From Dama dama (lineage: Eukaryota; Chordata; Mammalia; Artiodactyla; Cervidae): a stretch of 64,000 nt of DNA. The position numbers and the translations under genes are program-made. The notes under the pieces were generated by a model, which made no database searches, was not told where the DNA came from, and saw only the letters and a program-made list of their open reading frames with translations. Shown one piece after another: positions 1-12,255 of this stretch. The stretch spans positions 51,721,001 through 51,785,000 of the forward strand of contig NC_083701.1 of the NCBI RefSeq assembly GCF_033118175.1, given 5' to 3'. Within the stretch, counting starts at the first letter, position 1. The number at the start of each line of letters is the position of its first letter.

Positions 1-1730
1 AACAGGAAAATGATCAAAACTGATAAAAAATTCAAGAAACTATAAACAATCTAAATCACGCATCAAGAATTTGCACTCTATACCTTTGCATTTGTTTTCC
101 ATTTACATTAGATTTTTATGGTAAAATCTCTCTCTCTGCCACCCTACATTTAAAAAAATAAACTAAAACATTTATCCTGTCATTGTCTTAGCTGATATTG
201 GTGATGATGTCTGTGGCTATAGAAAAGAGCATTTGACTATGCCTCAAGCAGTTCCTCACCAAACAACTCACAGCCAGCAAGATTATACCAACTGCAGCCA
301 AAAGGTATTCACAATACAAGTTCTTACTATTGGAAAACTAGACCATCAGTTTTTATAGATGGAAGATACTACATGCAGACAGAATATTCCTTTGATTGAG
401 AAAGAAACTGAGACTCTCATAGATTGAATAAAAGAAGGAATGAAGTGAAAAACACTGATGTGATTATAAAATAAAGATCTGCCTAAATGGGGATTAGTCT
501 AATTATTTTTTTCCCCAAGGAAATCAGGGGAACTCCTGAGATTTAGGTGGAATCCTGAAGACTATCAGTAATAGATTTTATAGTAGGAGATGAGAAGGAT
601 ATTTCAAAGTAGTAGCAGTCATTCGGCATGACTGTTGGTTAAAGGGAAAGAAATTTACGGAATCTTCTATGGAATAAATATGATACAAACCTTAAGAAAG
701 TAGAGAAGAGTATTTTAAACAAAAAATGGCAAAGCTTTTTGCATCACTGGAATAAAAATATAAAACTTTAATGTCAAGACAGAATTTTTTCTTGATATAA
801 TTATTAATTTAGTAATGAGCTGACAATATTTAATTCATGGTATAATTTAATTATTTTTCTTTCTTGAGTATAACCTCTGCCATATCATTCACGTGCTTTT
901 ATTTCTTACAGAAATATCAAAATTCAGTCAGAAAATTTAAATCGAAAGTAGGAAAGCATTAAAATCAAATAATTAATTCCCAAAGATACAACCAGTTTCT
1001 CTACACTTAAAGAAATAATATATTACTTACACAAAAACTATGAGTTACTTTTTGGTTAAAAGAATACAGTAACAGTTGGGAAAGGTAATGATTGAGAGCC
1101 TTTTACAATCTAAGATAGCATATGTACTTAGCATGAATTTTTCTTCACAATTCTTTGAGAAAATTGCTTGTCATAGATATATTTTCCAGGATAATAACAT
1201 TTAAGATGTTCTCTTGGGAAAAAAACACCTGCAGATGCGGGAGGACAGGAAGGAAGTGGGACTAGTAAAGGGAAACTGAACTGACACGCTCAGTATTTTC
1301 TCTGGAGAGCTCAAATGTTGCAATGGCATTTCAAAATTGTTTGCTTCAGGTGAGGAAGGGTGGGGACTTCGCATTCCCAAAGAGACAAAAAATTGAAAGT
1401 CTCTGGAAGGGCCCTGACTTGGGCAGAGTGGTTTTTCAGCCAAGAAGACCCCCAGTAATGGAGAGAAATGAAAGAGCGGTATGTGTGGGGAGAGAGCCAA
1501 TTATCCAAGATGGCATGTTCAGGCTCTCTTGCCCCACACTTTGTAAATAATATCTAACAGCTGAGTTCATTTATAGCCCTGCACATGTGCCTCATAAAGT
1601 ACTCACTTGGTCACTAGCTACTTTGTGCTGTAGGGATCCACAGATCCACCTAGAAACTGGCAGCATTACTGTGCATCACAGCTCTGGCCATTGGGTCAGC
1701 CATGAGAGGAGAGAATATAGCATGTCTACT
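1..1730. other. No gene recognised; AT-rich unique DNA
   Basis: No known repeat or gene was recognised here. Short open frames on both strands near 1200-1550 overlap each other and resemble nothing known. Bases 1686-1725 resemble 3446-3479, on the other side of the BovB copy (see findings). Confidence 0.5.
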
Positions 1731-1732
1731 GT

Positions 1733-3441
1733 TAGACTATACAAACTAAGCTAGTGGAGGTGATGGAATTACAGTTGAGCTATTTCAAATCCTAAAAGAT
1801 GATGCTGTGAAAAAGCTACACTCAATAGGCCAACCGATTTGGAAAACTCAGCAGTGGCCACAAGACTGGAGGGTCAGTTTTCATTCCAATCCCAAAGAAG
1901 GGCAATGCCAAAGAATGCTCAAACTACCACACGATTACATTCCTCTCCATGTGAGCAAAAGTGAAAGTGAAGTCGCTCAGTCGTGTCCTACTCTTTGCAA
2001 CCCCATGGACTGTAGCCTACCAGGCTCCTCCATCCGTGGGATTCTCCAGGCAAGAATACTGGAGTGCGTTGCCATTCCCTTCTCCAAGAAGACCTTCCCA
2101 CCCCAGGGATTGAACCCGGGTCTCCCGCATTGCAGGCAGACGCTTTACCATCTGAGCCACCAGGGAAACTCCAAAGTAATGCTAGCAAAGTAATGCTCAA
2201 AATTCTCTAACCCAGTCTTCAAAGTCTGTGAACCCTGAACTTCCAGATGTTCAAGCTTGATTTAGAAAAGGAAAAGGAACTAGAGATCAAGTTGCCAACA
2301 TCTGCTGGTCATCAAAAAAGCAAGAGAGTTCCAGAAAAACATCTATTTCTGATTTATTGACCATGCCAAAGCCTTTGACCATGTGGATCACAACAAACTG
2401 TGGAAAACTCTTCAAGAGATGGTAATACTAGACCACCTGACCTGCCTCCTGAGAAATCCATATGCAGGTCAAGAAGCAATAGTTAGAACTGGACATGGAA
2501 CAACAGACTGGTTTCAAATTGGGAAAGGAGTACGCCAAGGCTGTATATTGTCACCCTGATTATTTAACTTACATGCAGAGGAAATCATGCAAAATGCCAG
2601 GCTGGATGAAGCACAAGCTGGAATCAAGATTACTGGGAGAAATATCAATAACCTCAGATATGCAGATGACACCACCGTTATGGCAGAAAGCAAAGAAGAA
2701 CCAAAGAGCCTCTTGTTGAAAGTGAAAGAGGAGAGTGGAAAAAGTTGTCTTAAAACTCAACATTCAGAAAACTAAGATCATGGCATCTGATCCCATCACT
2801 TCATGGTAAATATATGGGGAAATAGTGAAAACAGTGACAGACTTTATTTTGGGGGACTCCAAAATCACTGCAGATGGTGATTGCGGCCATGAAATTAAAA
2901 GACGCTGCCCCTAGGAAGAAAAGTTTTGACTAACCTAGACAGCATATTAAAAAGCAGAGACATTAAGTTGCAAACAAAGGTCCATCTAGTCAAAGCTATG
3001 GTTTTTCCAATAGTCATATATGGATGTGAGAGTTGGACTATAAAGAAAGCTTAGTGCCCAATTGATGCTTTTGAACTGTGGTGTTGGAGAAGACTCTTGA
3101 GAGTCCCAGGGACTGCAAGGAGATCCTCCAATCAGTCCATCCTAAAGGAGATCAGTCCTGAATATTAATTGGAAGGACTGATGCTGAAGCTGAAGCTCCA
3201 GTCCTTTGGCCACCTTATGTGAAGAACTGACTGACTGGAAAAGACCCTGATGCTGGGAAAGATTGAAGGCAGGAGGAGAAAGGGATGGCAGAGGATAAGA
3301 TGGTGATGGCATCACTGACTCAATGGATGTGAATCTGATTAAACTCTTGGAGTTGGTGATAGACAGGGAGGCCTGGTGTGCTGCAGTCCATGGGGTCGCA
3401 AAGAGTCAGACATGACTGACCATCTGAGCTGAACTGAACTG
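1733..3441 (+). repeat. BovB (RTE) LINE, 5'-truncated, with nested SINE
   Basis: This is the 3' half of a BovB retrotransposon, encoding part of the reverse transcriptase and the 3' tail. The catalytic YADD box is readable at 2659-2670 and the copy ends in the typical GAACTGAACTG. The coding frame is broken by several stops and indels, and an antisense SINE (1953-2169) splits it. A full element is roughly 3 kb, so the endonuclease part is missing. It cannot make active enzyme. Confidence 0.93.
1953..2169 (-). repeat. Bov-tA SINE nested in BovB
   Basis: The reverse complement gives a tRNA-Glu-like head (GGTGGCTCAGATGGTAAAGC) followed by a BovA body and a CACTTTCAC tail. BovB sequence resumes to its right after a short duplicated stretch around TAATGCTAGCAAAG. 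The SINE is therefore younger than its host BovB. Confidence 0.92.
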
Positions 3442-3997
3442 TTATGGCTGCTGTGTCAGCCAGGAGAGAATAAACATGTTTTCAGTTCCTATGGCTCCTC
3501 AAGTCTTCTTCCCGCCTCTTAGCTGATGCCTTGTCTACCCTGGGTTCAGCAAACAGTGTGGGCATGTGAATAGCAAGACAATTAACATTGGAAACAGCAT
3601 CAACAATACAGTACACTAAAGTCACACTGTGTATCTGCAAACATTTCCTGACACTGTCAAAGGGAGGTAGAGCCCAAACTGAACACTGAGGAGAGGCAAC
3701 AATTGTGGATTTGTTGAAGCAACTGAAACTTGCAGGGTTCCATTCCCAAGAAGAGAGAGCAGCTCAGAAGAGGAGCCCAAAATTTGGTGGGCACGTTTTC
3801 CATGATTCGCCTGTTTGAGGTTTGAACTGCACCATGAGCAGGGTAAAACTCCATTAGGCTTTCAAAGTGATAGACATGGAAATATGTTCTTACTATCACA
3901 TAGTGTTGGAATTCTGGCCCAACCAGAGTGGAGAAATTTATTAATTTCCAAGAAACTCAGAAGAGAAATCAGAAATACCACAGCTCAAGAATAATTT
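3442..3997. other. No gene recognised
   Basis: Unique-looking DNA. Around 3455-3480 an AATAAA lies in a context like a worn LTR end, but this is not strong enough to name a family. Confidence 0.35.
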
Positions 3998-4202
3998 GTG
4001 TAGTCACTGAGTTGTGCCCAACTTTTTTGTGACCCCATGGACTGTAGCCTGCTAGGCTCCCCTGTCCATTGGATTTCTCAGGCAAGAATACTGGAGTGGG
4101 CTTCAATTTCCTTCTCCAGGGGATCTCTCCCACCCAGGGATCAAACCCACATCTCCTGCTTTAGCAGGCAGATTCTTTACCACTGAGCCACCAGGGAAGC
4201 CC
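3998..4202 (-). repeat. Bov-tA SINE
   Basis: Antisense copy: the BovA tail is at the left and the tRNA-like head ends at GGGAAGCCC on the right. It is full length but diverged, and no clear target duplication was found. Confidence 0.92.
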
Positions 4203-5384
4203 ACATCTTTGGAAGAGGCATACTGTTTTATAAAAAGAAAAACTAAATCAAGACTTGGAGAGATGGAAAGCTGTCTTTAAATTAAAAGCTTGCAAGGAAA
4301 AAATTCAACATTGTTAAAAGAAAAACTGCATAGTCCATATCCCTAGTATAATCTAAAGTGGAATTTTAAAATGGTCAGAGAAATTTAAATAAATCTTTTT
4401 GATGTAATGTTAAAAATCAATGAACATGGTTTCTATGGTATGTGGGGATATATTGAGTGATCTGATGTTCATGTTTGAAAATAAGAGGATGGGAAAAAGG
4501 GACAGGAGAAACATATAAAGATATAATTTCTGAAAAATTCTCATTTTATGAAAAAAAAATCAATATATAGATAACAGAAGCTCAGTAAATTCAAATAGGT
4601 CCAACATGGCAAAAACCAAAACAGACAATCCAAAAAGAGAAACAAAAACAAAAGGGAGGATGGATTGGAGGAAGGATGAGAAGAAGGAAGGAAGGGTCCG
4701 ATATTGTAGAAACATTTCATCCAAAAGTGAGAATGCTATAAAGCCATTTTCATATAAATAGAAAGGAAACACTAATAAAAATTACTCAGACTGAATGCTA
4801 ATGAAAATGTTTTCTGATAAAAATCTGACTCTAAAAGAAATAACAAAGAGTATTAGAAAATATAAATATGTGGGTAAATATATAAGATGGAATTTCCCCT
4901 TAATTTGCTCAAATGTCAGTATCTTATTAAAGAAAAATTATAATATATGATTTACAAGTACAGATAAGTAAAATATATGCTAATAATACCAATTATGGCA
5001 AAAAAAAGAAATTGCATTCTTGCAATATTCTTATGTTTGTGAAGTGTGACTTATGAAGAATAGTGTAAACTAGTAACAAAGTAATTCTAATTCCTAAGAA
5101 TGAGCATTTTAATACCCATTTCAACCACAGACACAAAAAATGCAATTAAGAGGAGATTTAGCTAAAAAGCCAATTGTGGATATAAAATAGAATAAAAAGC
5201 CAATTTATAAACTGAAATGGAATAAAATAAAAATAAATAATAAAAATAATGTGGAACAAGGAAATAAAACAATGTGAACAAATAAGAATAACAAGGTGGT
5301 ACATTAAAATGTAAACACATCAAAGACTAAAATGATATAGAGCAAGTAACTCAATTAAAATTCAATTAAAATAACTCAGTATAA
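4203..5384. other. No gene recognised; A-rich DNA
   Basis: AT-rich sequence with a purine-rich patch at about 4636-4700 (GGAAGGAAGG type). It may hold worn L1 sequence continuous with the next entry, but I could not align it by eye. Confidence 0.4.
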
Positions 5385-5900
5385 AAGGCAGTACAATCAT
5401 TTTTGTAAACCTTTAGGCAGTTTCTAAACACTTCAAACACAGCCCTATCACATCACCTAGAAATTCTATTCCTATGTGTATATTCAATATAATTGAGTAT
5501 GTGTCCACAGAATGATTTAAATAAGACTGTTCATAGCAGCTTTATTCATAATAGCCTAAGACAGGAAACAGTTTGAATGTTTTCCAATTGACAAATTGGG
5601 TTACATTCATGTAATGAATTCGTACAGAGCAATAAATCAAAAGAATAAACTGCTGACATACGTACTAACATGGGTGGATTTTAGAGCATTATACTGAACG
5701 AAAGAAGTGAGAAACAAAAGAGTACATAATTTATGATTCGATTTACATGAATTTCAGTAATGGACATGTAATCTATGGTGATAAAATTAAGAAGAATAGT
5801 TATTACTGGGGAGAATATGTTCATTGATTAGGAAGTGGCATGGAACACTCTGGAGTTATCTAGGTGGTGGCATATATATAATTTGTTCATGGAATTTTTC
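5385..5900 (+). repeat. Old mammalian L1 (L1M-type) 3' region
   Basis: The order of phrases matches the end of ORF2 and 3' UTR of old L1s: TTCATAGCAGCTTTATTCATAATAGCC at 5531, a worn version of the block describing an AATGAATAC-like hexamer run at about 5610, then ATCTATGGTGATA at 5771. Many substitutions show it is much older than the BovB copies. Confidence 0.75.
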
Positions 5901-6048
5901 CTATCAAATTAAGATGATTTATATTTAATCATTAGCAGTTAGTGTCATTAAACTTTTCACTGCCATAGGTGTTGTTTATGCTTATTTTTCCTCCTAACAC
6001 TTGTTTTCCTACTTTGTTAAACTTTTTTTTTTCTTTTGCAAATATAAA
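5901..6048. other. Short unrecognised stretch with poly-T
   Basis: AT-rich sequence with a T run at about 6022-6033. It may still be part of the preceding L1. Confidence 0.3.
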
Positions 6049-6058
6049 TAACATTGTT

Positions 6059-6184
6059 GGAGAAGGAAATGGCAACCCACTCCAGTATTCTTGCCTGGAG
6101 CATCCCATGGACAGAGGAGCCTAGTGGGCTACAGTCCCTGGGGTCGCAAAGGGTTGGACAGACTGAGCAACTAACATACACAGA
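6059..6184 (+). repeat. BovA monomer SINE
   Basis: Only the BovA body is present (GGAGAAGGAAATGGCAACCC onward), with no tRNA-like head. It is flanked by TAACATTGTT at 6049-6058 and TAGCATTGTT at 6185-6194, a 10-base target duplication with one mismatch. Confidence 0.93.
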
Positions 6185-6194
6185 TAGCATTGTT

Positions 6195-7518
6195 ATTAAG
6201 TCAGACTTGTTATTGCCTATTTTATTTCTATACTGCATACGATTTCTTAAACTTTTGCTGTACAAAATGCTTTGTTGTACAAAGCATTCTAAATATTGTT
6301 ATTTAGTTAGATTTTTAATACATTTAATTTTTTAAAAATGTATATAAGATCACATCATGATTTCTCTATTCACTAGGTTGATGGCTTACTTCTTAATCTG
6401 TCATGATGGCCTTATCTGGAACAATAACATCAGAGCTATCACAAAAACTCTAGATACTCACCATTATTCTGAATGAAAAGAAGGAACAAATGATTTATTA
6501 GGATTTAATATTTAATAATTTGATCAATGTCTTAGAGAAAAATCAGACTTGTCACACTTTCAAGTAACTCTGAACAAAATATGGAATAAAGATGTCTTTG
6601 TTTGAAAAATGAGTGCATGTTTACCTGTGTGTGATAACTAGGTTGAGAAATGACAGGGATGAGGAATTTTTTTCCAATTAGATCTTTACCACCAAAATAA
6701 ATGGAATTATCTCAGAAAAATATTTCAGGGGAAAAACAACAACAGGCCCTACCAATTTTCTTGTAAGGGAACAGTTGTTTTTAATGGCGGAGATTTCCTG
6801 CTGTGGCTATTTGACGACCTGCAGAGTTCCTGTGACAATTATGTGCTGCATTCACTATGAAGAAGACATGGAGACTGAAGCTACGGAGAAACCGTTCCCA
6901 AGTCAATCACTTTTCTTCAATAAAAACAACAGTTGAGCTGTTAAGAACTGTAATGTAGTTCAGAAAAATTGAATTGCCTTGAAATAAATTTTTAAGAATT
7001 ATGAAACATGCTTTTCTTTAAACACTACTCCAAAACTACATTTTTAAAGATTCATGGTATTAAAGTTTAGAAACCAATATGAGGCAGCCAACACAGTCAT
7101 GGTGTGATCCCTGTGGCAGTGAACTTTGAACATTTGTTGATTAAACTCCATTAGCATGCACTTAATGTACTGGCACTGATACTGGTTTCTGAACATAAAT
7201 ATCTTATATTATTAGGACTTAATTCTGAAACACATTTATATAAAACTTTACAAATAGATATCATTTGGAGGATTATTTCTCTAATTTCAGAAACAAAATA
7301 CTGAATTGCACTCCTACATTAAAGTGATGATAGGGAAATACACATATGCATATGATTCCTGAAACTAGAAAAACAGTTATTTGAATATAGATAAAATATT
7401 ATTCCTTTTATCTGTATATTTATTGTAAAATATTTTGGAAATATTAGAAAATTCTATGGAGTAGAACTAACATGTTAAATAGTTAGAAAAGACTCAAGTT
7501 AAATGTTTCATTATATCT
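6195..7518. other. No gene recognised
   Basis: AT-rich unique DNA. No repeat family, open frame or RNA gene could be supported. Confidence 0.45.
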
Positions 7519-8144
7519 AGTTCAGTTCAGTCGCTCAGTCGTGTCCAGCTCTTTGCAATCCCATGAATCGCAGCACGCCAGGCCTCCCTGTCCATCACCA
7601 ACTACCGGAGTTTACTCAAACTCATGTCCATCAAGTCGGTGATGCCATCCATCCATCTCATCCTCTGCCGTCCCCTTCTCCTCCTGCCCCGCAAACCTCC
7701 CAGCATCAGGGTTTTTTCCAATGAGTCAACTCTTCGCATGAGGTGGCCAAAATATTGGAGTTTCAGCTTCAGCATCAGTCCTTCCAATGAACACCCAGGA
7801 CTGATCTCCTTCAGGATGGACTGGTTGGATCTCCTTGCAGTCCAAGGGACTCTCAAGAGTCTTCTCCAACACCACAGTTCAAAAGCATCAATTTCTCGGC
7901 ATTCAGTTTTCTTCACAGTCCAACTCTCACATCCATACATGACCACTGGAAAAACCATAGCCTTGACCAGACAGACCTTTGTTGGCCAAGTAATGTCTCT
8001 GCTTTTTTATACGCTATCTAGGTTGGTCATCACTTTCCTTCCAAGGAGTAAGCATCTTTTAATTTCACGGTTGCAATCACCATCTGCAGTGATTTTGGAG
8101 CCCCCCAAAATAAAGCCTGTCACTGTTTCCCCATCTATTTCCCA
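7519..8144 (-). repeat. BovB LINE 3' end
   Basis: Minus-strand 3' fragment of BovB. The terminal repeat reads AGTTCAGTTCAG at 7519 and the sequence runs back into the C-terminal part of the reverse-transcriptase frame. The YADD box lies upstream of the truncation and is absent. Long open stretches on both strands here are by-products of the BovB coding frame and its complement. Confidence 0.94.
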
Positions 8145-9349
8145 TTTTATATAAAAATGAAAGTTATTTTTTAAATACTCATAGTTGTAGAATGTTAGTC
8201 CTTTATGGCAGTTAAATGAAAGACTATTTGAGGTACCTTAGAACCTACATGGTATGCGTATTTGCACAACCAGCTGTACCACTGCCCCCAAACTTGAGCT
8301 AAATCATTTTCAGGCAATGGCTGCGACTCAGAAGTCATATGAAGAGATAAGCGTGGCCCTTAGAAGATTTTGATATATCAGAGATTACCACTGGATTTGG
8401 GTTAAGATATTAGCAAGACAATAAAAGGAAGGAATAAAAGGCAAATCAATCTTGTTAAAATTCACTGTTGATATTGATTCTGAAATTATTTCTGGAAAGA
8501 TGTAGATAAAAGGTGATTTTTAAAGCCCTATTTTTATTTTGGCAAAGGGGGAATACATGCAATCCAGCACTTTTTTGTTGTTGTTGGAAAATTTCTGCTG
8601 ATCTCATGAAGCTTCTGCTAGCTATGAGAAACAATCATCACCATGAAAGATTTTTAGTGCTTTTCTAGATATGAGGAAATACAAGAATTGGGCTTATAAA
8701 ATCAGCTCTTGAGAATAACTTTCTAAAGCCCTGTCCTGACAGTTTTCCTGGAGCACAGAGCACCTCATTTCTGTTCTCCATCCTGAACTTTTTCAGTGGG
8801 TGTTGGAGGTCAGCACTGCAGCAGCACATGATTTAATCCTTGTAGAAGTAGATGGCAAGCACTCACAGCAAGTGCCAACTTGTGGTTGACACACTGATAC
8901 AAATTATCAACCTCAAGGAGTATTAATTCTATTTGCTAATTCAAGCTATCTTTATAAAATATAGTCTTTAAACCTGGAGTTAAAATTTTTGATTTAAATT
9001 TCTCATGGAAAAATAAATGCTCAAAGAGAACAAGAAAAAACATGAAAACAGCAATTGAAATGATTCATACATACCACATGAAATTAGAAGTATTTTTACT
9101 ATGAAAAATATTTATAATAATATTAATTATAATAAAACATCAACAAAATAATAACTTCAAGAGTAACTCAAACAGCACAATAAATATTTGTCTGGACCAA
9201 ACCCAATATTTTCAAGAAGAAAATATGTGTAGATAAAATTGTGATAGTCACTGCTATGATCTAAATTATTTTATCAAATATCCAAATGAAGAAATATCTT
9301 AAAAATATAAATCAGATGCTAAATTAAAGACAGGGTATCTAAAAGGCAA
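8145..9349. other. No gene recognised
   Basis: AT-rich DNA, especially 9050-9350. No supportable feature was found. Confidence 0.45.
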
Positions 9350-9665
9350 ATAATAAAAGTTTCAGAAAGAGCTAAAACATTCAAAAGGATAGAAATTAAT
9401 AATAGAAGAAATGTTTTCTAAACTGAAGAATGATCTAATTCTTCCAAAGAAAAGAGATTACTCTGTTCTATGAAGACTGATGAATAAAGTCATAGACGTA
9501 TATACATTTAAAATTCTGAATGCCAAGGGAAAAAATTAAAAAAAAAGCCTCAGCAGGAAAAGAGCAAGTTATTCTACATGAATTTAGGGTCATTCAGACT
9601 GATTTCTCCTTAGTGTATCTGAAATCTAGAATGTGAGACTCTTTCTCATAAAGTCTGCCTGACTG
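9350..9665 (+). repeat. Possible worn L1/HAL1 fragment
   Basis: Phrases such as AGGAAAAGAGCAAGTTATTCTAC followed by TTCAGACTGATTTCTCC recall the ORF1-side sequence of old L1 or HAL1 elements. Similarity is judged by eye only and the copy is badly decayed. Confidence 0.35.
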
Positions 9666-9716
9666 TGCAAAAGCATTTATAGTCATAAATAACAGTTATA
9701 CTCTTTACTTTCCAGT

Positions 9717-10022
9717 TGTCACCTGTAAAAACTTAATGAACAGGAACCTCGATTAAAAAGGAGAACAAAAGGTCAAGTTCTCACACCTTTCAAGAGGAAG
9801 AAGACTCCTCTTTCCTGCCAAGGACTTAGTCAATTAAAAGCTATGAGTTCCTTGTTTACTAGAGCTTTCCAACTTTCTTTTCCCCTCTAAAAGAGTGTTT
9901 TCCTTTCCTTAATATGCAGACTCATCATGGTTATAGACCCAGAGTTTCAATTTTCTGTTGATCCCAAATAAATCCACCTTTGCTGGAGAAATATCTGGAA
10001 GTCTATTTGTTTTAGGTCAACA
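9717..10022 (+). repeat. LTR-like remnant of an endogenous retrovirus
   Basis: The block begins TG and ends CA. It carries a pyrimidine-rich stretch, a polyadenylation signal AATAAA at 9967-9972, and then an R-U5-like end (CACCTTTGCTGGAGAAA, TTTAGGTCAACA). This is the architecture of a solitary LTR. No internal viral genes lie next to it. The exact family was not identified and no clear 4-6 bp target duplication is left. Confidence 0.55.
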
Positions 10023-10304
10023 TACCGTTAGACAAAGTCAATTTTTACTGATATTAAACCTGACAATTTGTGGAGATAAGGTAGGAGGAAGAGAAAACTA
10101 GAATCAAGTGGAATCAAATGGCTGTAATAGTTTCATATTATAAGACAGAGAATCTAAAAATTCTCTCTACAGCTGGTGAAAACAGAAATAAAATATTTTC
10201 AATAGCTATTAAGGATTCCAATGTTAATTTTTTTTAAAAAAGGAAGGAAAACAGTGCTGAAACTCTGCTAGGAGTTTACAAGTGAAAAAAAAAATTAGAG
10301 GAGC

Positions 10305-11155
10305 AAAATTGGCCACCCCAAAATATGTTTCTTTGCCATGAGGAGTAATGTATGGTGATTATTTTTAAGCAACAGAAGACAGGAGTTTTTCTTGTTTCCT
10401 CCCCCTTAACTGCCTAAAAGGATTTAGCTAAAGGGCTTGTTCCTGAAATACAGCTATGATCATAGATACCTGCCAAAACATTGGCTAGATGTAATAGGGG
10501 AAACTCAGTGATGCTTAGAGATCAAAATACATGGTGGCCCATTGTCTCTGTATGACCCAGCAAACCTTTGCTTTTCCACCTCCACGTGAACTGAAGTCCC
10601 AAACCACTACCCCCTACTTCTTCTTCTGTCTTCAGGTAAAAACGGTATTTAGCATGAGGACTTCCTCCTCTTTTGTGAGTTACTCAATTCTCTTCTTTCC
10701 CATGTATGTGCTGTGTTTAGTCGTTCAGTCGTGTCTGACTCTTTGTGGTCCCATGGATTGTAGGCCACCAGGCTCCTCTGTCTATGAAATTCTCTAGGCA
10801 AGAATATTGGAGTGGGTTGCCATGCCCTCCTCCAGGGGATCTTCCCAACCCAGGGATCAAACCCAGGTCCCCTTCATTGCAGGTGGATTCTTTTACTGTC
10901 TGAACTACCAGGGAAGCCCAAGAATACTGTTGTAGGTAGACTATCCCTTCTCCAGGGGAACTTCCCAACCCAGGAATGGAACCAGAGTCTCCTGCATTGC
11001 AGGCAGATTCTTCACCAGCTGAGCTACTAGGGAAGCCCCTTTCCCATGTATATGTGTTATTAAACTTCTGTTTTATTTTCTTCTGTTAATCTGTCTTGTG
11101 TCAATCTAAATCTTCAGCCAGAAAAACCAGGAAGGGTAGATAAAATTTCTTCCTC
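10305..11155 (+). repeat. Old LTR-like repeat split by a SINE pair
   Basis: The left part (from GGCCACCCCAAAATATG) and the right part (TTATTAAACTTCTG, CTGTTAATCTGTCTTGTGTC, CCAGGAAGGGTAGA) read like the two ends of one old mammalian LTR. The composite SINE at 10711-11038 sits between them. The family name is uncertain. Confidence 0.5.
10711..11038 (-). repeat. Composite (1.5-unit) Bov-tA SINE
   Basis: A complete antisense Bov-tA (10711-10920) is followed directly by a second antisense tRNA-like head with a little BovA body (10921-11038). One near-perfect 16-base duplication, CTTTCCCATGTATGTG at 10695-10710 and CTTTCCCATGTATATG at 11039-11054, flanks the whole block. That suggests a single insertion event or a later in-place duplication. 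Confidence 0.88.
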
Positions 11156-11757
11156 ATCAGTAAATGGATGCCATGTGGGACTTTATTTAAAGATATGAAG
11201 GAAATAACGATTAGAACTAAAAATAGAAATAAAATAATTACATATTCTTCAGAGGAGTAAAATCAGGTGACTGGTGTGGGGGTGGGAAAGCACTCACTAC
11301 TATTTCTTAAAAGATCTTTGTTATGATTGGACTTTGCTAGTATATACAGACATGTGTTATTTGCAAGTTTAAAGGCAAAATTAAAATTACTCATAATAGT
11401 AATCAGATTTATGCCTGAGAGAAAGTAATCAGTAGAATATATCCCTGCCCCTACATACAAAAACAAAAATATTCAGTAACTAGAAAGGAAAAAAGCATAT
11501 AATTTATGATATAAACATCAGCAATAATATTCTAATCAAAAATCAAATGTATAAAATGGTAAGAAATATATAAAAATAGAAAATAATGTCCTTTTGTTTT
11601 TCATGGACAGGAATACAAAACATTTTTAAGATGTTAATTCTTTTCTGAATATTCTATAAATTTAAAGCTATAGTAATAAATGTCAGCAGCATATTTAGAG
11701 TAAATTTTGACAAATAATACTGACATATTATAAATAGTTAATAATAATATTCAGAAT
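11156..11757. other. No gene recognised
   Basis: AT-rich unique DNA with no supportable feature. Confidence 0.45.
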
Positions 11758-11989
11758 GGGCTTCCAGGGTGCTCAGTTGTAAAGAATCCATCTGCCAATG
11801 CAGGAGATGCAAGAAACCAGAGTTTGATCCCTGGGTCCAGAAGGAGTAGGAGTAGGAGTAGGAGAAGGAGTAGGAAATAGCAACCCATTTCAGTATTCCT
11901 GCCTGGAAAACTCCATGGACAGAGGATCCTGGCGGGCTACAGTCCACAGGGTGGCAAAGATTTGCATGAGACTAAGCAACTGAGTACAT
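11758..11989 (+). repeat. Bov-tA SINE with internal GGAGTA expansion
   Basis: The sense copy starts at GGGCTTCC. Between the tRNA-like head and the BovA body the normal GGAGAAGGAAATGG is replaced by a short GGAGTA/GGAGAA tandem run at about 11841-11876, probably a local slippage expansion. Confidence 0.9.
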
Positions 11990-11990
11990 A

Positions 11991-12023
11991 CAGTCACTCA
12001 GTCATGTCCAAATCTTTGCCACC
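11991..12023 (-). repeat. Short inverted BovA 3' piece
   Basis: CAGTCACTCAGTCATGTCC onward is antisense BovA/BovB 3'-terminal sequence of about 33 bases. It is joined to a sense BovB fragment that starts a few bases later. Confidence 0.75.
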
Positions 12024-12027
12024 TGAT

Positions 12028-12240
12028 CCAAAGAGCCAACTCATTGGAAAAGACCTTGATGCTGGGAAAGAGTGAAGGCAAGAGGAGAAAGGGATGACAA
12101 AGGATGAGAGAGTTGGATGGTGTCACCAACTCAATGGACATGAGTTTGAGCAAGCTTCAGGAGATGGTGAAGGACAGGGAAGCCTGGAGTGCTGCAGTCC
12201 ATGGGGTCACAAAGAATCAGACATGACTAAGCAACTGAAC
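12028..12240 (+). repeat. BovB LINE 3' end
   Basis: The terminal ~210 bases of BovB in sense orientation, ending ACTAAGCAACTGAAC. It runs straight into an AAC/CA microsatellite. No coding function remains. Confidence 0.9.
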
Positions 12241-12244
12241 AAAA

Positions 12245-12255
12245 ACAACAACAAC

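Noticed and set aside
1201..1550. Overlapping open frames on both strands
   Set aside because: Three frames cover the same DNA without similarity to anything known. A locally higher GC content lowers stop frequency.
7602..8154. Long open frames on both strands (up to 176 codons)
   Set aside because: They are the BovB reverse-transcriptase frame and its complement inside a truncated LINE, not independent genes.
9717..10022. An intact endogenous retrovirus around the LTR-like block
   Set aside because: No gag, pol or env reading frames and no paired second LTR of the same type were seen nearby, so only a solitary, worn LTR can be supported.
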